Source of the DNA: Croceicoccus sp. Ery15
GTDB lineage: Bacteria; Pseudomonadota; Alphaproteobacteria; Sphingomonadales; Sphingomonadaceae
Direction: 5' to 3'
DNA length: 64,000 nucleotides
NCBI RefSeq assembly: GCF_020985305.1
Contig: NZ_CP087588.1
Span: forward strand, 2,034,501-2,098,500
This document shows positions 18,062-26,716 of the stretch, one piece after another. A program made the position numbers and the translations under genes. The notes beneath the pieces are model-generated. The model was not told the DNA's origin. It worked only from the letters and a program-made list of their open reading frames with translations, and searched no databases. Numbering within the stretch: the first letter of the stretch is position 1; each line of letters opens with the position of its first letter.

Positions 18062-18104
18062 GGGCATTCCTGCCCGCGCAGTCCACGCGGGAGTGCCCTT
18101 TTTT
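18062..18104 (+). terminator. Orphan intrinsic terminator between divergent korA and rppH
   Basis: A two-tier stem GGGCA...CCCGCG / CGCGGG...TGCCC closes at 18098 and is followed by six T. It reads on the plus strand, where no gene lies upstream (korA is on the other strand). It may end a short leader or small RNA, or attenuate rppH. Confidence 0.55.
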
Positions 18105-18220
18105 ATGCACGCTATGCCCCGATCGTGTGGCGATCGAGAAATGTTTTGCGTCCACCGAAGCTGCGCCATATCTGGGCACTTGCGCAAGGGGGCTTGTGCC
18201 CTGCACAGGTGTTTTGTGCT

Positions 18221-18258
18221 TTTGATGCAAGATTACAGCTTTGATGCAAGATTACAGG
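18221..18258 (+). repeat. Two-copy 19-bp tandem repeat in front of rppH
   Basis: The unit TTTGATGCAAGATTACAGC (18221-18239) is followed immediately by a copy differing in its last base (18240-18258). The second copy ends 14 bp before the rppH start. A recent slippage duplication is likely; a paired binding site is the alternative. Confidence 0.8.
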
Positions 18259-18272
18259 CGGACTGCACCCAT

Positions 18273-18770
18273 ATGACCTCTGCCCCCGAAACCAGCCGTG
18301 ACCCCGCCCGGTTCCGCCCCTGCGCGGGTTTGATGATCGTGAACGGGCTGGGCCGCGTGTTCGTGGGCAAAAGGATCGACACCAAGGAAGGCGACTGGTG
18401 GCAAATGCCGCAAGGCGGGATCGACAAGGGCGAGGATCTGCACGAGGCGGCATTCCGCGAACTGCACGAGGAAACCGGCATCACCCGCGAAAAGGTGGAA
18501 ATCGTCGCCACCACGCGCGAGGAACTGTTCTATGAACTGCCGTCCCATCTGCACGGCAAATTATGGGGCGGAAAATATATCGGCCAGCGGCAAAGTTGGT
18601 TTCTGCTGCGCTTTTCGGGCGAGGATGCGGATATCGACCTTGCCGCGCACGACCCTGCCGAATTTTCGGAATTCCGCTGGATCGAACCCGAGCTGCTGCC
18701 CCAACTGATCATCCCGTTCAAACAGCCGGTTTACGAACAGGTGCTGGCGGAATTCCGCGATCTGATCTGA
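18273..18770 (+). CDS. rppH: RNA 5'-pyrophosphohydrolase (Nudix)
   Basis: Removes pyrophosphate from 5'-triphosphorylated mRNA, starting RNase E-dependent decay. 165 aa. The Nudix box reads GGIDKGEDLHEAAFRELHEETGI in residues 47-69 (core REL-EET-G present). The preceding FVGKRIDTKEGDWWQMPQGG and later LPSHLHGKLWGGKYIGQRQSWFL (key part KYIGQRQSWFLLRF) are specific to the RppH/YgdP branch rather than to generic Nudix enzymes. The start MTSAPETSRDP at 18273 is chosen because the family begins about here. The longer upstream frame runs through the tandem repeat and terminator. Confidence 0.93.
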   Translation: MTSAPETSRDPARFRPCAGLMIVNGLGRVFVGKRIDTKEGDWWQMPQGGIDKGEDLHEAAFRELHEETGITREKVEIVATTREELFYELPSHLHGKLWGGKYIGQRQSWFLLRFSGEDADIDLAAHDPAEFSEFRWIEPELLPQLIIPFKQPVYEQVLAEFRDLI

Positions 18771-18816
18771 AGGCTGGCGGTCCGCAGGGCTGGCTTACCC
18801 GAAGGCCGGGCGCAGG

Positions 18817-19347
18817 TCAGTTTTTCTCGGCAGGTTTCTTGCCCCCCGGGCCATTCATCGCATCATGCGCACCGGCATCGGCCGATTTCACTTCCGGCAG
18901 CGGGCCGCGCGCGATCACGGCGGCGAGTTCCCCCGCCTCTGCGCAATTGCTGCCGCACAGGCTTTGCAGCTTGGCAAGGTTCTGCTCCGCCTTGGCGGTC
19001 GCGCCCTTTTCGGCCATGGCCGCCCCTTCACCCGCGATGGCCTGCAGATTGCCGGGGTCGCGGGCCTGCGCCTCGCGGTAATAATGGATTGCCTGCCCCT
19101 GCATGCCGCGCGCGCGGGCAGCATCGGCCAGTTCCAGATAGGTCGGCGCAAATCCGGGGTCGAGCACCAGCGCCGCCTCGAACCGGTCGGTCGCGGCATC
19201 GGCATCGCCCGATGCAAGGGCAGCGCGGCCCATGGCCAGCAATTCGGTCACGCGCGGATCATCGGTCTGCGGCACTTGCCCGAAACCCGTACTGGCCGTC
19301 ACCGCAACGGCAAGCGACAAGGCGAGGGCAAGGGGCGAATAACGCAT
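18817..19347 (-). CDS. Exported TPR-repeat protein, 176 aa
   Basis: The N-terminus MRYSPLALALSLAVAVTAS is a signal peptide with cleavage likely after STGFG. About three degenerate tetratricopeptide repeats follow (RVTELLAMGRAALASGDADA, FAPTYLELADAARARGMQGQ and NLQAIAGEGAAMAEKGATAK), then two cysteines (CGSNC) and a polar tail. GGAG six bases before ATG 19347 decides this start over ATG 19359. TPR proteins of this type serve as periplasmic scaffolds; no partner is apparent here. It is convergent with rppH and lies downstream of, or independent from, rsmB, whose stop is at 19506. Confidence 0.8.
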   Translation of the reverse strand: MRYSPLALALSLAVAVTASTGFGQVPQTDDPRVTELLAMGRAALASGDADAATDRFEAALVLDPGFAPTYLELADAARARGMQGQAIHYYREAQARDPGNLQAIAGEGAAMAEKGATAKAEQNLAKLQSLCGSNCAEAGELAAVIARGPLPEVKSADAGAHDAMNGPGGKKPAEKN

Positions 19348-19505
19348 CAAAAGCTCCATCCATGTGGAGCGCCGTTCAACTGGCGCAGTCCCGTAATGGC
19401 TGTCCGGAAATTCCGTTCCACCCGCGCCGACCGGCCCGTCAGGACCGAATGTCTGGCCCGAATGGCCGGTGCTTACCGGAACGTCAGCCATAATGTTTAA
19501 GGCTA

Positions 19506-20684
19506 TCAGACCTTCGCCGCCCGCGCGAAGAAAAATCCGTCCGTGCCGTCATGATACGGGGTCAGCCGCATGCCTCGCCCCCTTGACCGTCCGGCCGAAA
19601 GCGTCAGCGGGGTCGCCGATATTTCCGGATAAGCAGCTGTAAAACGGTCGAAAACCTGTGAACCTTCTTCGTCCAGCAGCGAACAGACGACATAGACCAG
19701 CCGACCGCCGGGGCGGAGCAGTCCTGTTGCGATTTCCAGCAGGCGAAATTGCAGGATCGACAGCTTCTCAATCTCTTGCGCGGTGATCCGCCAGCGCGAT
19801 TCGGGATTGCGCCGCCATGTGCCGGTGCCGCTGCACGGCGCATCGACCAGCACTGCATCGGCTTTGCCGCGCCATTGTTCCAGCGCTTCCATCTCGCGCA
19901 TCGGGTTCAGCAGCAGTTCCGTGATATTGCCCGCGCCCGCCCGCTCGGCACGGGGGCGCAGCCGGGAAAGGCGCTGGCGATTGGTGTCGCAGGCGATCAG
20001 GGTTCCGCTGTTCTGCATGGCTGCGGCCAGTGCCAATGTCTTGCCCCCCGCGCCCGCGCACAGGTCGACGACGGTCTCGCCCGCCTGTGCATCCAGCGCC
20101 AGACAGGCAAGCTGGCTGCCGCCGTCCTGCACCTCGATCAGCCCGTCCCGATAGGCCTCCCATTGCTCGACCGGCGTACCGGCAGGCAGACGCAGGCCAT
20201 TCGGGGCGAGCAGGGCTTCGCCATCGACCGGCAGGGTCAGCCCGTCGCGCGCGGCTTTCAGCGTATTGACCCGAATATCCAGCGGCGCACGGCCCAACAG
20301 AGCCTCTGCCTCCTCGCCCGCGATATCCGATGCGGCCAGCCGCCGGGCCAGCCATTCGGGCGCAACGCCGCCCTGCGCCGCAACCTCTTCCGCAACGACC
20401 GGCGCGGGACCATAGGGCGCACCGCTGAACAGTCCGGCGATGTCCGGCTGAACCTGAGCCAGCCGCAGCATCGCCGCGCGACCGTTTTCCGGCACTGGCC
20501 CGCAGGCGCGGATCGCACCATAGACCAGTTCGCGGATCGCGCGGCGGTCCTTCGATCCGGCGTAGCGGCGGGCGCGTAGCCCGTCGGCCACGATGCGATC
20601 GGCAGGGGCGCCGCCTTCGCGCGCGGCAGTGATGATACCATCCAGCAATTCGATGGCGGCCTGAACGCGGGCTGCAGGGGTCAT
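19506..20684 (-). CDS. rsmB: 16S rRNA m5C967 methyltransferase RsmB-like
   Basis: SAM-dependent rRNA (cytosine-5) methyltransferase of 392 aa. The N-terminal NusB-like RNA-binding domain (about residues 1-130) contains KDRRAIRELVYGAIR. The catalytic Rossmann domain has the SAM site VVDLCAGAGGKTLALAAA, the DAPCSGTGTWRRNPESRW motif IV and the catalytic cysteine in YVVCSLLDEEG. The start MTPAARVQAA overlaps the stop of the upstream membrane-protein gene by four bases (ATGA), so translation is probably coupled. The longer frame with MAARPDCRG would run into that gene. Confidence 0.93.
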   Translation of the reverse strand: MTPAARVQAAIELLDGIITAAREGGAPADRIVADGLRARRYAGSKDRRAIRELVYGAIRACGPVPENGRAAMLRLAQVQPDIAGLFSGAPYGPAPVVAEEVAAQGGVAPEWLARRLAASDIAGEEAEALLGRAPLDIRVNTLKAARDGLTLPVDGEALLAPNGLRLPAGTPVEQWEAYRDGLIEVQDGGSQLACLALDAQAGETVVDLCAGAGGKTLALAAAMQNSGTLIACDTNRQRLSRLRPRAERAGAGNITELLLNPMREMEALEQWRGKADAVLVDAPCSGTGTWRRNPESRWRITAQEIEKLSILQFRLLEIATGLLRPGGRLVYVVCSLLDEEGSQVFDRFTAAYPEISATPLTLSAGRSRGRGMRLTPYHDGTDGFFFARAAKV

Positions 20685-21208
20685 GGCAGTTCTCCCCCTG
20701 CAATCTGGCCGCGCCGCCATTCCGGATGCGCCGCCACCGCGCGGCGATACAGCTTTTCGCAGCGGGCGATGAAGCCGATCTTGGCGAAAAAGCTGGCCAA
20801 TGCGCCAGAGAAACAGGCGATCACGTCGAACATCACGATTCCATAAATGGCCACCACTGCGCCCAGCCCTGCCAGAACGTTCCAGCCATGAAACTTCCAG
20901 ACGGCGAGGCCTGCGTCGGCCAGCCCTTCACGCCGGATCCACAATCGCTCGCCCCAGACGGCGCGGCTCATCCACGAACGGTCATCCCGCGCGGGCGGAA
21001 AGCTGAGCGGGTTGCGCCACAGCCACAAGGCCGCGACCAGCGCCAGCGGCACGGCCCACCAACCGATCCACAGACGGCTCCACCCCACGGCGATGATCAC
21101 CGGCCATCCGGTGATCATGCGGCTCCACCCGCTCCACGGATTGGCGTGGCGGTCCCAGCCCGCATTGTCCAGCCCGAAAGCCTGCGCAAGGCGGGCCTCC
21201 CAGCGCAC
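20681..21208 (-). CDS. Conserved small membrane protein, 175 aa
   Basis: Function unknown. It has an aromatic-rich N-terminus (NPWSGWSRMITGWP), two or three hydrophobic segments (about residues 30-65: MITGWPVIIAVGWSRLW and AVPLALVAALWLWRNPLSF; about 108-140: WNVLAGLGAVVAIYGIVMF and DVIACFSGALASFFAK), and a basic C-terminal tail KLYRRAVAAHPEWRRGQ. Repeated Trp residues and WMSRAVWGERLW suggest interfacial membrane association. The gene sits between guaB (7-bp gap) and rsmB (4-bp overlap) on one strand, so it belongs to a guaB-X-rsmB operon. It resembles uncharacterised membrane proteins (DUF6653-like) from related bacteria, but that label is tentative. Confidence 0.78.
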   Translation of the reverse strand: MRWEARLAQAFGLDNAGWDRHANPWSGWSRMITGWPVIIAVGWSRLWIGWWAVPLALVAALWLWRNPLSFPPARDDRSWMSRAVWGERLWIRREGLADAGLAVWKFHGWNVLAGLGAVVAIYGIVMFDVIACFSGALASFFAKIGFIARCEKLYRRAVAAHPEWRRGQIAGGELP

Positions 21209-21215
21209 CGGCGCC

Positions 21216-22781
<1,566 letters not shown>

Positions 22782-22787
22782 TTATTT

Positions 22788-22819
22788 CACCCCCGTTTGC
22801 CTTTCGCCAAACGGGGGTG
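22788..22819. other. Perfect 12-bp stem-loop between the SDR gene and guaB
   Basis: CACCCCCGTTTG and CAAACGGGGGTG pair perfectly around an 8-nt loop. It lies 30 bp beyond the SDR stop and could protect or end that transcript, but neither side carries a proper T run. A second, weaker C5/G5 stem sits at about 22752-22772 in the guaB leader. Confidence 0.55.
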
Positions 22820-22848
22820 CGACTGCCAGATAATTACCCGACCGGCGC

Positions 22849-23634
22849 TTATTGCGCAGTCCATCCGCCATCGACCGAAATATTGGTGCCGGTGATATTG
22901 TCCGCCGCCTTGCCGCACAGGAACATGGCGACCGCCGCGATATCCTCTGCGGTCGAGAATTTCTTGGTCGGCTCGCGTTCCAGCAGCACGTCCTTGATCA
23001 CCTGATCGCGGGTCATGCCCCGCGCCTTCATCGTATCGGGGATCTGGTTTTCGACCAAAGGCGTCCAGACATAGCCCGGGCTGATGCAATTGGCCGTGAC
23101 GTTCTGTTCGGCCAGTTCCAGCGCAATGGTCTTGGCCAACCCCGCCAGCGCATGTTTCGCCGAGACATAGGCCGATTTGAACGGAGAAGCCGTCAGCGAA
23201 TGGGCGCTGGCGGTAAAGATGATGCGGCCCCAGCCCTTTTCCTTCATGCCCGGAATGGCAAGGCGCGAACAGTGAAACGCACTCGACAGGTTCAGCGCGA
23301 TGATCTGGTCCCATTTTTCGACCGGAAATTCGTCGACCGGCGCGACATATTGCATGCCCGCATTGCAGATCAGAATGTCGACCGTGCCGAACGCGTCCAG
23401 CGCCGCCTGCATCAGGCTTTCGCATCCTTCGGTTTTCGTCAGGTCGCCGCCCGCGAAGATCGCCTTTGCGCCGCTGGCGGCTTCCAGCGCTGCGCGCTCC
23501 TTTTCGATCTCCGCCTCGTCGCCGAAACCGTTGATCACAAGGTTCGCCCCCTCGGCCGCGAGCGCCTTGGCATAGGCGAGCCCGATGCCCGAGGTGGAAC
23601 CGGTGACGAGCGCAGTCTTGCCGGAAAGGAACAT
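22849..23634 (-). CDS. 3-hydroxybutyrate dehydrogenase-like SDR
   Basis: Classical SDR of 261 aa that most resembles D-3-hydroxybutyrate dehydrogenase (3-hydroxybutyrate to acetoacetate, NAD), which would serve polyhydroxybutyrate or ketone-body use. The cofactor motif is VTGSTSGIGLAYAKALAAEG, then NAGMQYV with the diagnostic Gln-Tyr-Val of this subfamily, catalytic Ser in TASAHSLTASPFKSAY, YVSAK, and the tail GTNISVDGGWTAQ. GGAG six bases before ATG 23634 sets the start; the longer frame upstream is spurious. Substrate assignment is by family resemblance only. Confidence 0.85.
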   Translation of the reverse strand: MFLSGKTALVTGSTSGIGLAYAKALAAEGANLVINGFGDEAEIEKERAALEAASGAKAIFAGGDLTKTEGCESLMQAALDAFGTVDILICNAGMQYVAPVDEFPVEKWDQIIALNLSSAFHCSRLAIPGMKEKGWGRIIFTASAHSLTASPFKSAYVSAKHALAGLAKTIALELAEQNVTANCISPGYVWTPLVENQIPDTMKARGMTRDQVIKDVLLEREPTKKFSTAEDIAAVAMFLCGKAADNITGTNISVDGGWTAQ

Positions 23635-23730
23635 TTCAGTCTCCACTATGGTTGGGAATTCGTTAGGGTTTTGATCGAGCTGGCCGAATCGCGTGCCGCT
23701 TTTACGATATTGGCCAATACGGGGGTAACG

Positions 23731-24589
23731 ATGCGGCTGAATGACATTTCCCGCAATATTCGCGTTCGCGACCAGCGCGGATCGGGCGGCGGCGGTGGTT
23801 TCGGCGGCGGGGGGGGGCAAGCTGGGCTGCGGCGCGGTGGTGCTGGCGATCGCGGGCTATCTGATCTTCGGCCTCGACCCGATGACGACATTGGGCACGG
23901 TCGGATCGATGGAAACGACAACGGCCCCGCAAGCGGGCGGCCAGACGCTGGAACAAAGCTGCTCGGTCAACGAATACAGCCGCGAGACGTGTGCCGCGCT
24001 CTCCTCGCTCGACGCCACATGGCAGCCCCTGTTCGCAGAGGCGGGGATCAAATTCACGCAGCCCACGCTCAATTTCTATGACGGGCGCGGTTCGTCGGGC
24101 TGCGGCGCGGCGCAAAGCGCGATGGGGCCGTTCTATTGCCCGTCGGATCAAGGCATCTATATCGACACCAGCTTTTACGACCAGCTCGACCGGCAACTGG
24201 GCGCGGGCGGCGATTTCGCGCGCGCCTATGTAATGGCGCATGAATACGGCCACCATATCCAGACGCTGACCGGCACATCGACCCAGGTGCGGCAGGCGCA
24301 GCAGCAGAATCCCGGCGCGGCCAACCGCATACAGGTGGCGATGGAACTGCAGGCCGATTGCTATGCCGGCGTATGGGCGGCCAAGAACCGGAACCTTATG
24401 GAGCCCGGCGACATTGAAGAGGGTATGACAGCGGCAGCATCCATCGGCGACGACCGTTTGACGCAGGGCCGCGTCAGCCCCGACAATTTCACCCACGGCA
24501 CCAGTGCCCAGCGCATGGAATGGCTGCAAATTGGGCTGCGAACAGGTGACGAGGATCAATGCGATACATTCGGCGCACTTTTCGGCTGA
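23731..24589 (+). CDS. ypfJ: YpfJ-type neutral zinc metallopeptidase, frameshifted at a G9 run
   Basis: Membrane-anchored zinc metallopeptidase of the KPN_02809/YpfJ family. The expected N-terminus MRLNDISRNIRVRDQRGSGG is in one frame from ATG 23731 (GGGGGTAACG upstream). The body, from KLGCGAVVLAIAGYLIFG onward, is in another. The switch is at nine consecutive G (23809-23817), where eight would restore one continuous 285-aa protein. The body has a transmembrane helix, then AYVMAHEYGHHIQTLTG with the HEYGH zinc site and a downstream MELQADCYAG glutamate. If the shift is real the anchor is lost unless slippage rescues it. An internal start (23741) gives an intact body with a different N-terminus. 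Confidence 0.85.
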
Positions 24590-25146
24590 TCCATACCGCT
24601 ATGGCGGGGGCTGCGATGACGCTGTCCCCCGTTGCCCTGGCTCAACAGGCACAGGGCGTACAAGCCGATCCGGCCCGGTCCGACGTCAGCACGCCTGCCG
24701 AAAATGGGCCGGTCGTCAGCGATAATGTGAAGATAGAGGATATTCCGCTGCAACCGCTGCGTGACCTCAACCTCGATCAATCCGAAATTCCGCCGCTGCT
24801 GGTCGATATCGGCAACCATCCCTACTCCACCGGCGGGCTGACCGATTGCGCCACCATCGGCAAGGCCATTGCGGACATCGACGTGATGCTGGGCGACGAT
24901 ATCGACGTTCCGAAAGAGGAACGATCCGACCTGCAGAAGGGCGCGAACAAAGTGGGCGAAGTGGCGCAGGACATCGTCGGCGGGCTGATCCCGTTTCGCG
25001 GCATCGTGCGCGAAATCACGGGGGCCAAGGCGCAGGAACAATATGTCAGCGAACTGGTCGTGGCCGCCACGGTGCGGCGCGCATTCCTGAAAGGCATCGG
25101 GCTGGAACGCGGATGCAAGGCACCCGCGCGGCCCGCAGCCGAATAG
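24559..25146 (+). CDS. Hypothetical exported protein, 195 aa
   Basis: No recognised domain. The N-terminus (basic RYIRRTFRLIH then AMAGAAMTLSPVALAQQ) is a signal peptide cleaved after ALA. The mature part starts with a polar linker, then has a region with one cysteine (GGLTDCATIGKAIADID), a helical middle VAQDIVGGLIPFRGIVREITGA, and a second cysteine near the C-terminus (LERGCKAP), so one disulfide is possible. It starts 31 bp inside the end of the metallopeptidase gene with GAGGATCA before the ATG, implying co-transcription. A role as partner or substrate of that peptidase is speculation. Confidence 0.75.
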   Translation: MRYIRRTFRLIHTAMAGAAMTLSPVALAQQAQGVQADPARSDVSTPAENGPVVSDNVKIEDIPLQPLRDLNLDQSEIPPLLVDIGNHPYSTGGLTDCATIGKAIADIDVMLGDDIDVPKEERSDLQKGANKVGEVAQDIVGGLIPFRGIVREITGAKAQEQYVSELVVAATVRRAFLKGIGLERGCKAPARPAAE

Positions 25147-25218
25147 AAAGGCGCGGGAGAACACTGCCCCCCGCGCCCATCATCGCATTCATTTCTCGGC
25201 CATTCAGTATCAGGCCGG

Positions 25219-26613
25219 TCAGTTTTGAGAGGGCCGCGCTAATCCCGACCAGTCGATATTGCGCGTGGCATACATTACGCCCGCCAGTGCCGCGAACAGC
25301 AGCAGCGAACCGATCAGCAGCGACCATGCCTCAAGACTGAGCAGCACGAACAGCAGTGCATACAGCCCTGCCAGCAGCACGCCCATCACCCGCGCCCGCT
25401 TCCAGCTTTTCAACACGGAAGCGCTATAGGCCGTGATCAGGCCGACAATGGCGGCGCTGGCCACCAGATAGGCGATGGTAAAGCCCGTCACCTCGGCAAA
25501 GGCGAGCAGCAGCACGAAGAACAGCACCAGCCCCGCGCCGGTCAGCAGATATTCTGCCGCCGCCACGGTCACGCCCGCGACCACGTCGAACATCAGAAAG
25601 GTCAGAAAGGTAAAGCCGATGATCAGAAAGCCGTATTTCACCGAACGGTCGATCCGGCTGTAGAGATCGACCGGTTCGACCAGCCCGATGGTGGCGACGC
25701 GCGCCTGCGATCCACTACGCATGTCGGGGTCCGTGTAAACATTGGTCACGACGGGCGGTTCAAGATCGCTGGTCATGGCCAGCCCCTGCCCCAGCGCCAG
25801 ATCGGGCACCGCAAATTCGGCCGCGAAGCCCGCATCGGATATTTGCGGATCGCCGGGAAGGAACCCGCCCGAAAAGCTGGGATGCGGCCAGCTGGATGTG
25901 ACCGACCATTCGGTGTTCCCCCCGCGCGGCACAAGGCTGATCGTTTCGCTGCCGCGCAGGCCATAGGACCATGCGACATTCATCGCCTGACTTTCGTCCC
26001 AGTCGGGAAACCCGTGAAAACCCGCCCCGCTGGTCGCCGCCGGACCGCCGCCGGGCCGCGTCGCCAAAGCCTTGCCGTTCACCGTTACCGCGCTCTGGCT
26101 TTGCAGGCCGCGCGGATCCGACACACCGAAACGCAATTCGGCGCGTTCGGGCATCAGCGCGTCGGGATCGATCCCCTGTCGCGCCAGATCGGCAGGCAGT
26201 TCGAACCGCGCCGTGCCCTCGACCGCGGCATTATACAGCACCGAGGCATAGATCGATTTCTGTTTCAGCTGCGGGTCCAGACCGGTCGCGATCTTCTGCT
26301 CGACCGGAGAGAGATACAGCTCGCGCGTTACCCTCGTCAGCTTTGACGTCTGTTTCCCGTCGACCACGCTGTTTTCGGTGACCGTCTCTTCATAGGGGAT
26401 CACCAGCACCGGCCCTGTCACCAGCTGCGCGCCGCCCCAGCCCTGCGTGATCGTCTGCCGCGCCGTATGCGACTGGTCCTGCCGGTCCCAGACCAGCGCA
26501 TAGACCATCATCAAAGGCACCGCGAGCGCGCCCGCGACCAGCAGGGTGAAGAGTAGTTTTATGCCCGGCGACCGTTGTCGGCCGGATTGATGCGATTGTT
26601 CATAGTCCGACAC
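25219..26613 (-). CDS. creD: Inner membrane protein CreD
   Basis: CreD-family membrane protein of 464 aa. In enterobacteria it belongs to the CreBC regulon and affects envelope integrity and beta-lactam response; its biochemical role is unknown. The N-terminal helix (PGIKLLFTLLVAGALAVPLM) is followed by a large periplasmic domain (about residues 45-310), then FLIIGFTFLTFLMFDVVAG and a bundle of five or six helices. I place the start at GTG 26613, preceded by GGGGAG at good spacing. An upstream ATG (26655) would add 14 residues. No creBC genes are nearby; the next genes are a BlaI/M56 pair, another cell-wall-stress module. Confidence 0.92.
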   Translation of the reverse strand: MSDYEQSHQSGRQRSPGIKLLFTLLVAGALAVPLMMVYALVWDRQDQSHTARQTITQGWGGAQLVTGPVLVIPYEETVTENSVVDGKQTSKLTRVTRELYLSPVEQKIATGLDPQLKQKSIYASVLYNAAVEGTARFELPADLARQGIDPDALMPERAELRFGVSDPRGLQSQSAVTVNGKALATRPGGGPAATSGAGFHGFPDWDESQAMNVAWSYGLRGSETISLVPRGGNTEWSVTSSWPHPSFSGGFLPGDPQISDAGFAAEFAVPDLALGQGLAMTSDLEPPVVTNVYTDPDMRSGSQARVATIGLVEPVDLYSRIDRSVKYGFLIIGFTFLTFLMFDVVAGVTVAAAEYLLTGAGLVLFFVLLLAFAEVTGFTIAYLVASAAIVGLITAYSASVLKSWKRARVMGVLLAGLYALLFVLLSLEAWSLLIGSLLLFAALAGVMYATRNIDWSGLARPSQN

Positions 26614-26716
26614 GATGTCGTCTCCCCTTTCAGAATAGCCATTCAGGTGGGCCATTCAGGATGGAGAGACGAACCGTGGCGTTTTGTCGATGAATTGAAG
26701 GTGAACTATCCGAAAT

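Noticed and set aside
25150..25177. GGCGCGGG/CCCGCGCC hairpin as a terminator between the exported protein gene and creD
   Set aside because: The stem is real but lacks a T run on either side, and GC-rich stems of this size are common by chance here.
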